NCBI RefSeq assembly: GCF_027744825.2 | Contig: NC_071351.1 | Coordinates: 15,637,001-15,701,000, forward strand | DNA length: 64,000 nucleotides | Direction: 5' to 3' | DNA from: Synchiropus splendidus | Taxonomy: Eukaryota; Chordata; Actinopteri; Syngnathiformes; Callionymidae | Shown: positions 17,761 to 31,900 of the stretch, piece after piece | Layout of the letters: each line of letters opens with the position of its first letter | Numbering within the stretch: position 1 is the stretch's first letter | Notes under the pieces: model-generated | Database searches by the model: none | What the model saw: only the letters and a program-made list of their open reading frames with translations | What the model was told of the DNA's origin: nothing | Translations under genes and position numbers: made by a program

Positions 17761-20700
17761 GATTCCGGTACACCAAACATAAAAATGTTGATAACTGGAA
17801 AAACACTTCAGACAGCTTAGATTTGATGTGCAACTACAAGAAAGACCATTTCTGCTATAGTGGGAGGAGAACATTCCATGTTCTCAAGCTTAACTGCAAA
17901 GTTATGGCACAATGCAGAGAACGCGTTTTCAGCCTGAGATGAGGTCGTTTCCGGAACGCCAAACATAAAAATGTTACTAACTTTGGAAAAACACTTCAGA
18001 CAGCTAAGATTTGATGTGCAACGACTAGAATGACCCTTTCTGCAATAGTGGGAGGTGAAAATTTCATGTTCTGAAGCTTCTCTGCAAAGTTATGGCACAA
18101 TGCAGAAAACGCATTTTCAGCCGGAAATAAGGTGGGTTCCGGAATGCCAAACATAAAGATGTTGATAACTTTGGAAAAACACTTCAGACAGCTTAGATTT
18201 GATGTGCAACTACTCGAAAGACCCTTTCTGCTATAGTGGCAGGTGAAAATTTCATGTTCTGAAGCTTCCCTGCCAAGTTATGGCACAATGCAGAAAACAC
18301 GTTTTCAGTCTGAGATAAGGTCGATTCCGGAATGCAAAAAATGAAAATATTGATAACTTTGGAAAAACACTTCAGACAGCTTCGATTTGATGTGCAACTA
18401 CTCGAAAGACCCTTTCTGATATAGTGGCAGGTGAAAATTTCATGTTCTGAAGCTTCTCTGCAAAGTTATGGCACAATGCAGAAAACGCGTTTTCAGCGTG
18501 ACATAAGGTGGGTTCCGGAACGCCAAACATAAAGATGTTGATAACTTTGGAAAAACACTTCAGACAGCTTAGATTTGATGTGCAACTACGAGAAAGACCC
18601 TTTCTGATATAGTGGCAGGTGAAAATTTCATGTTCTGAAGCTTCCCTGCAAAGTTTTGGCACAATGCAGAAAACACGTTTTCAGCCTGAGATAAGGTGGG
18701 TTCCGGAACGCCAAACATAAAAATGTTGATAAGTTTGGAAAAATATTTCAGACAGCTTAGATTTGATGTGCAACTACTAGAAAGACCCTTTATGCTATAG
18801 TGGCAGGTGAAAATTTCATGTTCTAAAGCTTCCATGCAAAGTTATGGCACAATGCAGAAAACGCGTTTTCAGCCTGAGATAAGGTGGGTTCCAGAACGCC
18901 AAACATAAAAGTGTTGATAACTATGGAAAAACACTTCAGACAGCTTAGATTTGATGTGCAACTACTAGAAAGACCCTTTCTGCTATAGTGGGAGGAGAAA
19001 ATGTCATGTTCTGAAGTCTCCCTGCAAAGTTATGGCACAATGCAGAAAATGCGTTTTCAGCCTGAGATAAGGTCGATTCCAGAACGCCAAACATAAAATT
19101 CTTGATAACTTTGGAAAAAACATTTCAGACAGCTTATATTTGATGTGCAACTACTAGAAAGACCCTTTCTGCTATAATGGGAGGTGAAAATGTCATTTTC
19201 TGAAGCTTCCCTGCAAAGTTATGGCACAATGCAGACAACGCGTTTTCAGCCTGAGATAAGGTCGATTCCGGAACGCCAAAGTTAAAATGTTGATAACTTT
19301 GGAAAAACAATTCAGACAGCTTAGATTTGATGTGCAACTACTAGAAAGACCCTTTCTGATATAGTGGGAGGTGAAAATTTCATGTTCTGAGGCTTCACTG
19401 CAAAGTTATGGCACAATGCAGAAAACACGTTTTCAGCCTGAGATAAGGTGGGTTCCGGAACGCCAAAGTTAAAATGTTGTTAAGTTTGGAAAAACACTTC
19501 AGACAGCTTAGATTTGATGTGCAACTACTAGAAAGACCCTTTCTGCTATAGTGGGATGTGAACATTTCATGTTCTGAAGCTTCCCTGCAAAGTTATGGCA
19601 CAATGCAGAAAACGCGTTTTCAGCCTGAGATAAGGTCGATTCCGGAACGCCAAAGTTAAAATGTTGATAACTTTGGAAAAACAATTCAGACAGCTTAGAT
19701 TTGATGTGCAACTACTAGAAAGACCCTTTCTGATATAGTGGGAGGTGAAAATTTCATGTTCTGAGGCTTCACTGCAAAGTTATGGCACAATGCAGAAAAC
19801 ACGTTTTCAGCCTCAGATAAGGTGGGTTCCGGAACGCCAAACATAAAAATGTTGTTAAGTTTGGAAAAACATTTCAGACAGCTTAGATTTGATCGGCAAC
19901 TACTCGAAAGACCCTTTATGCTATAGTGGCACGTGAAAATTTTATGTTCTAAAGCTTCCATGCAAAGTTATGGCACAATGCGTAAAACGCGTTTTCAGCC
20001 TGAGATAAGGTTGATTCTGGAACGCCAGACATAAAAATGTTGATAACTTTGGAAAAACACTTCAGTCAGCTTAGATTTGATGTGCAACTACTCGAAAGAC
20101 CCTTTCTGCTATAGTGGGATGTGAACATTTCATGTTCTGAACTTCCCTGCAAAGTCATGGCAAAATGCAGAAAACTCGTTTTCAGCCTGAGATAAGGTCG
20201 ATTCCGGAACGCCAAAGATAAAAATGTTGATAACTTTGGAAAAACACTTCAGACAGCTAAGATTTGGGTAGTGGGATTTGAAAATTTCATGTTCTGAAGC
20301 TTCCCTGCAAAGTTATGGCACAATGCAGAAAACGCGTTTTCAGTCTGACATAAGGTCGATTCCGGAAGGCCAAACATAAAAATGTTGATAACTTTGGAAA
20401 AACACTTCAGACTGCTTAGATTTGATGTGCAACTACTAGAAAAACCCTTTCTGCTATAGTGGGAGGTGAAAATTTCATGTTCTGAAGCTTCTCTGCAAAG
20501 TTATGGCACAATGCAGAAAACGCGTTTTCAGCCTGAGATAAGTTCGATTCCGGAACGCCAAACATAAAAATGTTGATAACTTTGTAAAAACACTTCAGAC
20601 AGCTTAGATTTGATGTGGAACTACTACAAAGACCCTGTCTGCTATAGTGGAATGTGAAAATTCCGTGTTCTGATGCTTCCCTGAGAAGTTATGGCACAAT

Positions 20701-23700
20701 GCACAGAAACGCTTTTCAGCCTGAGATAAGGTGGGTTTCGGAACGGCAAACATGAAAATGTTGATAACTTTGGAAAAACACTTCAGACAACTTAGATTTG
20801 ATGTGCAACTACTAGAAAGGCCCTTTCTACTGTAGTGGGAGGTGAAAATTTCATGTTCTGAGGCTTCACTGCAATGTTATGGCACAATGCAGAAAACACG
20901 TTTTCAGCCTGAGATAAGGTGGGTTCTGGAACGCCAAAGTTAAAATGTTGTTAAGTTTGGAAAAACACTTCAGACAGCTTAGATTTGATGTTCAACTACT
21001 AGAAAGGCCCTTTCTACTATAGTGGCAGGTGAAAATTTCATGTTCTGTAGCTTCCCTGCAAAGTTATGGCACAGTGCGTAAAACGAGTTTTCAGGCTGAG
21101 ATGAGGTCGATTCCGGAACGCCAAACATAAAAATGTTGATAACGTTGGAAAAACACTTCAGACAGCTTAGAATTAATGTGCAACTACAAGAAAGACCATT
21201 TCTGCTATAGTGGGAGGAGAACATTCCATGTTCTCAAGCTGAACTACAAAGTTATGGCACAATAACGAAAACGCTTTTTCAGCCTGAGATAAGGTCGTTT
21301 CCGGAACGCCAAACATAAAAATGTTGATAACTTTGGAAAAACACTTCAGACAGCTTAGATTTGATGTGCAACTACTAGAAAGACCCTTTCTGCTATAGTG
21401 GGATGTGAACATTTCATGTTCTGAAGCTTCCCTGCAAAGTTATGGCACAATGCAGAAAACGCGTTTTCAGCCTGAGATAAGGTCGATTCCGGAACGCCAA
21501 AGTTAAAATGTTGATAACTTTGGAAAAACAATTCAGACAGCTTAGATTTGATGTGCAACTACTAGAAAGACCCTTTCTGATATAGTGGGAGGTGAAAATT
21601 TCATGTTCTGAGGCTTCACTGCAAAGTTATGGCACAATGCAGAAAACACGTTTTCAGCCTCAGATAAGGTGGGTTCCGGAACGCCAAACATAAAAATGTT
21701 GTTAAGTTTGGAAAAACATTTCAGACAGCTTAGATTTGATCTGCAACTACTCGAAAGACCCTTCCTGTTATAGTGGGATTTGAAAATTTCATGTTCTGAA
21801 GCTTCCCTGCAAAGTTATGGCACAATGCAGAAAACGCGTTTTCAGTCTGACATAAGGTCGATTCCGGAAGGCCAAACATAAAAATGTTGATAACTTTGGA
21901 AAAACACTTCAGACTGCTTAGATTTGATGTGCAACTACTTGAAAGACCCTTTCTGCTATAGTGGGAGGTGAAATTTTCATGTTCTGAAGCTTCCCTGTAA
22001 AGTCATGGCACAATGCATAAAACGTGTTTTCAGCCTGAGATAAGGTGGGTTCCGGAACGCCAAACATAAAAATGTTGATAACTTTGGAAAAACGCTTCAG
22101 ACAGCTTAGACTTGATGTGCAACAACTAGAAAGAACCTTTCTACTATAGTGGGAGGTGAAGATTTGATGTTCTGAAGCTTCTCTGCAAAGTTTTGGCACA
22201 ATGCAGAAAACGCGTTTTCAGCCTGAGATTAGGTGGGTTCCGGAACGCCAAAATTAGAAATGTTGATAACTTTGGAAAAACACTTCAGACAGCTTAGATT
22301 TGATGTGCAACTACTCGAAAGACCATTTCTGCTATAGTGGGAGGTTAAAATTTCATGTTCTGAAGCTTCCCTGCAAAGTTATGGCACAATGCGTAAAACG
22401 CGTTTTCAGCCTGAGATAAGGTCGATTCCGGAACGCCAAACATTAAAAAGTTGATAACTTTGGAAAAACAATTCAGACAGCTTAGATTTGATGTGCAACT
22501 ACTAGAAAAACCCTTTCTGCTATATTGGGAGGTGAAAATGTCATGTTCTGAAACTTCCATGAAAAGTTATGGCACAATGCAGAAAACGCGTTTTCAGCCT
22601 AAGATAAGGTGAGTTCCGGAACGCCAAACATAAAAATGTTGACATCTTTGGAAAAACATTTCAGACAGCTTAGATTTGATGTGCAAGTAATACAAAGACC
22701 CTTTCTGCTATAGTGGTATGTGAAAATTTCATGTTCTGAAGCTTCCCAGCAAAGTTATGGCACAATGCAGAAAACGCATTTTCAGCCTGAGATAAGCTGG
22801 GTTCCGGAACGCCAAACATAAAAGTGCTGATAACTTTGGAAAAACACTTCAGACAGCTTAGATTTGATGTGCAACTGCTAGAAAGACCCTTTCTGCTACA
22901 GTGGGAGGTTAAAAAGTCATGTTCTGAAGCTTCACTGCAAAGTTATTGCACAATGCAGAAAACGCGTTTTCAGCCTGAGATAATGTGGGTTCCGGAGCGG
23001 CAAACATAAAAATGTTGATAACTTTGGAAAAACACTTCAGACAGCTTAGATTTGATGTGCAACTACTAGAAAGACCCTTTCTGCTACAGTGGGAGGTTAA
23101 AAAGTCATGTTCTGAAGCTTCCCTGCAAAGTTATGGCAAAATGCGTAAAACGCGTTTTCAGTCTGAGATAAGGTCGATTCCGGAATGCCAAAAATAAAAA
23201 TATTGATAACTTTGGAAAAACACATCAGACAGCTTAGATTTGATGTGCAACTACAAGAAAGACCCTTTCTGCTATAGTGGGAGGTTAAAATTTCATGTTC
23301 GGAAGCTTCCATGCAAAGTTATGGCACAATGCAGACAACGCGTTTTCAGCCTGAGATAAGGTCGATTCTGGAACGCCAAACATAGAAATGTTGATAACTT
23401 TCGAAAAACACTTCAGACAGCTTAGATTTGATGTGCAACTACTAGAAAGACCCTTTCTGCTATAGTGGGAGGTGAAAATTTCATGTTCTAAAGGTTCCCT
23501 GCAAAGTTATGGCACAATGCGTAAAACGCGTTTTCAGCCTGAGATAAGGTCGATTCCGGAACGCCAAACATAAAAATGTTGATAACTTTGGAAAAACACA
23601 TCAGACAGCTTAGATTTGATGTGCTACTACTAGAAAGACCCTTTCTGCTATAGTGTTAGGTCAAAATTTCATGTTCTGAAGCTTACCTGGAAAGTTATGG

Positions 23701-26700
23701 CACAATGCAGAAAACAATTTTTCATCCTGAGATAAGGTCGATTCCGGAACGCCAAACATAAAAATGTTGGTCACTTTGGAAAAACACTTCAGACAGCTTA
23801 GATTTGATTTGCAACTACTAGAAGGACCCTTTCTGCTATAGTGGGAGGTTAAAATTTCATGTTCTGAAGCTTCCCTGCAAAGTTATGGCACAATGCAGAA
23901 AACGCGTTTTCAGCCTGAGATAAGGTCGATTCTGGAACGCCAAACGTAAAACTGTTGATAACTTTGGAAAAACACTTCAGACAGCTTAGATTTGATGTGC
24001 AACTACTAGAAAGACCCTTTCTGCTATAGTCGGAGGTGAAAATTTCATGTTCTAAAGGTTCCCAGCAAAGTTATGGCACAATGCGTAAAACGCGTTTTCA
24101 GCCTGAGATAAGGTCGATTCCGGAACGCCAAACATTAAAATGTTGATAACTTTGGAAAAACACATCAGACAGCTTAGATTTGATGTGCAACTACTAGAAA
24201 GACCCTTTCTGCTATAGTGGGAGGTTAAAATTTCATATTCGGAAGCTTCCATTAAAGTTATGGCACAATGCAGACAACGCGTTTTCAGCCTGAGAAAAGG
24301 TCGATTCTGGAACGCCAAACATAAAAATGTTGATAACTTTCGAAAAACACTTCAGACAGCTTAGATTTGATGTGCAACTACTAGAAAGACCCTTTCTGCT
24401 ATAGTGTTAGGTGAAAATTTCATGTTCTGAAGCTTCCCTGGAAAGTTATGGGACAATGCAGAAAATGATTTTTCATCCTGAGATAAGGAACGCCAAACAT
24501 AAAAATGTTGATAACTTTGGAAAAACACTTCAGACAGCTTAGATTTGATGTGCAACTACTAGAAAGAGCCTTTCTGCTATAGTGGGAGGTTAAAATTTCA
24601 TGTTCTGAAGCTTCCCTGAGAAGTTATGGCACAATGCAGAAAACGCGTTTTCAGCCTGAGATAAGGTGGGTTCCGAAACGCCTAACGTAAAAATGTTGAT
24701 CACTTTGGAACAACACTTCAGACAGCTTAGATTTGATGTGCAACTACTAGAAAGACCCTTTCTGCTATAGTGGGAGGTGAAAATTTCATGTTCTAAAGTT
24801 TCCCTGCAAAGTTATGGCACAATGCGTAAAACGCGTTTTCAGCCTGAGATAAGGTCGATTCCGGAACGCCATACATAAAAATGTTGATAACTTTGGAAAA
24901 ACACATCAGACAGCTTAGATTTGATGTGCAACTACTAGAAAGACCCTTTCTGCTATAGTGGGAGGTTAAAATTTCATGTTCGGAAGCTTCCATGCAAAGT
25001 TATGGCACAATGCAGACAACGATTTTTCATCCTGAGATAAGGTCGATTCCGGAACGCCAAACATAAAAATGTTGATAACTTTGGAAAAACACTTCAGACA
25101 GCTTAGATTTGATGTGCAACTACTAGAAAGACCCTTTCTGCTATATTGGGAGGTGAAAATTTCATTTTCTGAAGCTTCCCTGCAAAGTTATGGCACAATG
25201 CGTAAAACGCGTTTTCAGCCTGAGATAAGGTAGATTCTGGAACGCCAAACATAAAAATGGTGATAACTATGGAAAAACACTTCAGACAGCTTAGATTTGA
25301 TGTGCAACTACTAGAAAGACCCTTTCTGCTATAGTGTTAGGTCAAAATTTCATGTTCTGAAGCTTACCTGGAAAGTTATGGGACAATGCAGAATACGATT
25401 TTTCATCCTGAGATAAGGTCGATTCCGGAACGCCAAACATAAAAATGTTGATAACTTTCGAAAAACACTTCAGACAGCTTAGATTTGATGTGCAACTACT
25501 AGAAAGACCCTTTCTGCTATAGTGGGAGGTGAACATTTCATGTTCTGACGCTTCCCTGAGACGTTATGGCACAATGCAGAAAACGCGTTTTCAGCCAGAG
25601 ATAAGGTGGGTTCCGGAACGGCAAACATGAAAATGTTGATAACTTTCGAAAAACACTTCGGACAGCTTAGATTTGATGTGCAACTACTTGAAAGACCCTT
25701 TCTGCTATAGTGGCAGGTGAAACTTTCATGTTCTGATGCTTCCTTGCAAAGTCATGGCACAATGCAGAAAATGCGTTTTCAGCCTGAGATTAGGTTGATT
25801 CCGGAACGCCAAACATAAAAATGTTGATAACCTTTGAAAAACACATCAGACAGCTTAGATTTGATGTGCAACTACTAGAAAAACCCTTTCTGCTATAGTG
25901 GGACGTGAAAATTTCATGTTCTGAAGCATCCCTGCAAAGTTATGGCACAATGCAGAAAACGCGTTTTCAGCTTCAGATAAGGTGGGTTCCGGAACGCCAA
26001 ACATAAAAATGCTGATAACTTTCGAAAAACACTTCAGACAGCTTAGATATGATGTGCTACTACTAGAAAGACCCTTTCTGCTATAGTGGGACGTGAAAAT
26101 TTCATGTTCTGAAGCTTCCCTGCAAAGTTATGGCACAATGCGTAAAACGAGTTTTCAGCCTGAGATAAGGTCGATTCCGGAACGCCAAACATAAAAATGT
26201 TGATAACTATGGAAAAACACTTCAGACAGCTTAGATTTGATGTGCAACTACTAGAAGGACCCTTTCTGCTATCGTAGGAGGTTAAAATTTCATGTTCTGA
26301 AGCGTCCCTGCAAAGTTATGGCACAATGCAGAATACGCGTTTTCAGCCTGAGATAAGGTCGATTCCGGAACGCCAAACATAAAAATGTTGATAACTATGG
26401 AAAAACACTTCAGACAGCTTAGATTTGATGTGCAACTACTAGAGAGACCCTTTCTGCTATAGTGGGAGGTGAAAATTTCATGTTCTGAAGCTTCCCTGCA
26501 CAGTTATGGCAGAAAGCGTCAAAAGCGTTTTCAGGCTGAGATAAGGTCGATTCCGGAACGCCAAACGTAAAAATGTAGATAACTTTGGAAAAACACTTCA
26601 GACAGCTTAGATTTGATTTGCAACTTCTAGAAGGACCCTTTTTGCTATAGTGGGAGGTTAAAATTTCATGTTCTGAAGCTTCCCTGCAAAGTTATGGCAC

Positions 26701-28949
26701 AATGCAGAAAACGCGTTTCCAGCCTGAGATAAGGTCAATTCCGGAACGCCAAACATAAAAATGTTGACAACTTTGGAAAAACACTTCAGACAGCTTAGAT
26801 TTGATGTGCAACTACTAGAAAGACCCTTTCTGGTATAGAGGGAGGTGAAAATTTCAAGTTCGGAAGCTTCCCAGAAAAGTTAAGGCACAATGCAGAAAAC
26901 GCGTTTTCAGCCAGAGATAAGGTGGGTTCCGGAACGCCAAACAAAAAAATGTTGATAACTTTCAAAAAACACTTCAGACAGCTTAGAGTTGATGTGCTAC
27001 TACTAGAAAGACCCTTTCTGCTATAGTGGGAGTTGAAAATTTCATGTTCTGAAGCTTCCCTGCAAAGTTATGGGACAATGCAGAAAACAATTTTTCATCC
27101 TGAGATAAGGTCGATTCCGGAACGCCAAATATAAAAATGTTGATAACTTTGGAAAAACACTTCAGACAGCTTAGATTTGAAGTGCAACTACTACAAAGAC
27201 CCTGTCTGTTATAGTGGGAGTTGAAAATTTCATGTTCTGAAGCTTCCCTGCAAATTCAAGGAACAATGCAGAAAACGCGTTTTCAGCCTGACATAAGGTG
27301 GGTTCCGGAACGCCAAAAATAAAAATGTTGATAACTTTGGAAAAACACATCAGACAGCTTATATTTGATGTGCAACTACTAGAAAGATCCTTTCAGCTAT
27401 AGTGGGAGTTGAAACTTTCATGTTTTGAAGCTTTCCTGAGAAGTTATGGCACAATGCAGAAAATGCGTTTTCAGCCTGAGATAAGGTGGGTTCCGGAACG
27501 CCAAACATAAAAATGTTGATAACTTTGGAAAAACACTTCAGACAGCTTAGATTTGATGTGCTACTACTAGAAAGACCCTTTCTGCTATAGTGGGAGCTGA
27601 AAATTCCATGTACTCAAGCTACCCTGAAAAGTTAAGGCACAATGCAGAAAACGCGTTTTCAGCCTGAGATAAGGTGGGTTCCGGAACGCCAAACATAAAA
27701 ATGTTGATAACTTTGGAAAAACACTTCAGACAGCATAGATTTGATGTGCAACTACTAGAAAGACCCTTTCTGCTACAGTGGGAGGTGAAAATTTCATGTT
27801 CCGAAGCTTCCCTGCAAAGTTATGTCACAATGCAGAAAATGCGTTTTCAGCCTGAGATAAGGTGGGTTCCGGAACGCCAAACATAAAAATGTTGATAACT
27901 TTGGAAAAACACTTCAGACAGCTCAGATTTGATGTGAAAAACCCTTTCTGGTATAGAAGGAGGTGAAAATTTCATGTTCGGAAGCTTCCCTGGGAAGTTA
28001 TGGCACCATGCAGAAAACACGTTTTCAGCATGAGATAAGGTGGGTTCCGGAACGCCAAACGTAAAAATGTTGATAATTTTGGAAAAACACTTCAGACAGC
28101 TAAGATTTGATGTGAAAAACCCTTTCTGGTATAGAGGGAGGTGAAAATTTCATGTTCGGAAGCTTCCCTGAGAAGTTATGGCACAATGCAGAAAACACGT
28201 TTTCAGCCTGAGATAAGGTGGGTTCCGGAACGCCAAACATAAACATGTTGATAACTTTGGAAAAACACTTCAGACAGCTCAGATTTGATGTGAAAAACCC
28301 TTTCTGGTATAGAAGGAGGTGAAAATTTCATGTTCGGAAGCTTCCCAGAAAAGTAAAGGCACAATGCAGAAAACGCGTTTTCAGCCAGAGATAAGGTGGG
28401 TTCCGGAACGCCAAACACAAAAATGTTGATAACTTTGGAAAAACACTTCAGACAGCTTAGATTTGATGTGCAGCTACTAGAAAGACCCTTTCTGCTATAG
28501 TGGGAGGTGAACATTTCATGATCTGAAGCTTCCCAGAAAAGTTATGGCACATTTCAGAAAATGCGTTTTCAGCCTGAGATAAGGTGGGTTCCGGATTGCC
28601 AAACATATAAAATGTTAATAAACACTTCAGACAGCTTAGATTTGATGTACAACGACTAGAAAGACCCTTTCTGCTGTAGTGGGATGTGAAAATTTGATGT
28701 TCTGAAGCTTCCCTGCAAAGTTATGGCACAATGCAGAAATCACGTTTTCAGCCCGAGATAAGGTCGTTTCCGGAACGCCAAACATAAAAATGTTGATAAC
28801 TTTGGAAAAACACTTCAGACAACTTAGATTTGATGTGCAACTACTAGAAAGACCCTGTCTGTTATAGTGGGAGTTGAAAATTTCATGTTCTGAAGCTTCC
28901 CTGCAAAGTTAAGGAACAATGAAGAAAACGCGTTTTCAGCCTGAGATAA

Positions 28950-31900
28950 GGTGGGTTCCGGAACGCCAAAGATAAAAATGTTGATAACTTTGGAAAACAC
29001 TTCAGACAGCTTACATTTTATAGGGAACTACGAGAAAGACCCTTTCTGGTATTGTGGGAGGTGATAATTTCATTTTCTGAAGCTTCCCTCCAAAGTTATG
29101 GCACAATGCGTAAAACGCGTTTTCAGCCTGAGATAAGGTTGATTCTGGAACGCCAGACATAAAAATGATGATAACTTTGGAAAAACACTTCAGACAGCTT
29201 AGATTTGATGTGCAACTACTAGAAAGACCCTTTCTGCTATAGTGGGAGGTGAAATTTTCATGATCTGAAGCTTCCCAGAAAAGTAATGGCACATTTCAGA
29301 AAATGCGTTTTCAGCCTGAGATAAGGTGGGTTCCGGAACGCCAAACACACAAATGATGATAACTTTGGAAAAACACTTCAGACAGCTTCGATTTGATGTA
29401 CAACGACTAGAAAGACCCTTTCTGCTATAGTGGGAGGTGAAAATTTCATTTTCTAAAGCTTCCCTCCAAAGTTATGGCACAATGCGTAAAACGCGTTTTC
29501 AGCCTGAGATAAGGTTGATTCTGGAACGCCAGACATAAAAATGTTGATAACTTTGGAAAAACACTTCAGATAGCTTAGATTTGATGTGCAACAACTAGAA
29601 AGACCCTTTCTGGTATAGAGGGAGGTGAAAATTTCATGTTCGGAAGCTTCCGTGGGAAGTTATGGCACAATGCAGAAAACACGTTTTCAGCCTGAGATAA
29701 GGTGGGTTCCAGAACGCCAATCGTAAAAATGCTGATAACTTTCAAAAAACACTTCAGACAGCTTAGATTTGATGTGCAACTACTAGAAAGACCCTTTCTG
29801 GTATAGTGGGAGGTGAAAATTTCATTTTCTAAAGCTTCCCTCCAAAGTTATGGCACAATGCGTAAAACGCGTTTTCAGCCTGAGATAAGGTGGGTTCCGG
29901 AACGCCAAACATAAAAATGTTGATAACTTTGGAACAACATTTCAGACAGCTTAGATTTGATGTGCAACTACTAGAAGGACCCTTTCTGCTATAGTGGGAG
30001 GAGAAAATTTCATGTTCTAAAGGTTCCCTGCAAAGTTTTGGCATAATGCGTAAAACGCGTTTTCACCCTGAGATAAGGTTAGTTCCGGAACGCCAAACAT
30101 AAAAATGTTGATAACTTTGGAAAAACACTTCAGACAGCTTAGATTTGATGTGCAACTACTAGAAAGACCCTATCTGCTTTAGTGGGAGGTGAAAATTTCA
30201 TGATCTGAAGCTTCCCAGAAAAGTTATGGCACGTTTCAGAAAATGCATTTTCAGCCTGAGATAAGGTGGGTTCCGGAATGCCAAACATATAAATGTTGAT
30301 AACTTTGGAAAAACACTTCAGACAGCTTAGATTTGATGTGCAACAACTACTAGAAGGACCCTTTCTGCTTTAGTGGGAGGTGAAAATTTCATGATCTGAA
30401 GCTTCCCTGAGAAGTTATGGCACAATGCAGAAAACACGTTTTCAGCCTGAGATAAGGTGGGTTCCGGAACGCCAAACGTAAAAATGTTGATAACTTTGGA
30501 AAAACACTTCAGACAGCTTAGATTTGATGTGCAGCTACTAGAAAGACCCTGTCTGTTATAGTGGGAGGTGAAAATTTCATGATCTGAAGCTTCCCTGAGA
30601 AGTTATGGCACAATGCAGAAAACACGTTTTCAGCCTGAGATAAGGTGGGTTCCGGAACGCCAAACGTAAAAATGTTGATAACTTTGGAACAACACTTCAG
30701 ACAGCTTACATTTTATATGCAACTACGAGAAAGACCCTTTCTGCTATAGTGGGAGGTGATAATTTCATTTTCTGAAGCTTCCCTACAAAGTTATGCCACA
30801 ATGCGTAAAACGCGTTTTCAGCCTGAGATAAGGTGGGTTCCGGAACGCCAAACTTAAAAATGTTGATAACTTTGGAAAAACACTTCAGACAGCTTAGAGT
30901 TGATGTGCAACTACTAGAAGGACCCTTTCTGTTATAGTGGGAGGTGAAAATTCCATGTTCTGAAGCTCCCCTGAAAAGTTAAGGCACAATGCAGAAAACG
31001 CATTTTCAGCCTGAGATAAGGTGAGTTCCGGAACGCCAAACATAAAAATGTTGATAACTTTGGAAAAACACTTCAGACAGCTTAGATTTGATGTGCAACT
31101 ACTAGAAATACCCTTTCTGGTGTAGAGGGAGGTGAAAATTTCATGTTCGGAAGCTTCCCTGAGAAGTTATGGCACAGTGCAGAAAACACGTTTTCAGCCT
31201 GAGATAAGGTGGGTTCCGGAACGCCAAACTTAAAAATGTTGATAACTTTGGAAAAACACTTCAGACAGCTTAGAGATGATGTGCAACTACTAGAAGGACC
31301 CTTTCTGTTATAGTGGGAGGTGAAAATTCCATGTTCTGAAGCTCCCCTGAAAAGTTAAGGCACAATGCAGAAAACGCATTTTCAGCCTGAGATAAGGTGA
31401 GTTCCGGAACGCCAAACATAAAAATGTTGATAACTTTGGAAAAACACTTCAGACAGCTTCGATTTGATGTGCAGCTACTAGAAAGACCCTGTCTGTTATA
31501 GTGGGAGGTGAAAATTTCATGATCTGAAGCTTCTCTGAGAAGTTATGGCACAATGCAGAAAACACGTTTTCAGCCTGAGATAAGGTGGGTTCCGGAACGC
31601 CAAACGTAAAAATGTTGATAACTTTGGAACAACACTTCAGACAGCTTACATTTTATATGCAACTACGAGAAAGACCCTTTCTGCTATAGTGGGAGGTGAT
31701 AATTTCATTTTCTGAAGCTTCCCTGCAAAGTTATGCCACAATGCGTAAAACGCGTTTTCAGCCTGAGATAAGGTGGGTTCCGGAACGCCAAACTTAAAAA
31801 TGTTGATAACTTTGGAAAAACACTTCAGACAGCTTAGAGTTGATGTGCAACTACTAGAAGGACCCTGTCTGTTATAGCGGGAGTTGAAAATTTCATGTTC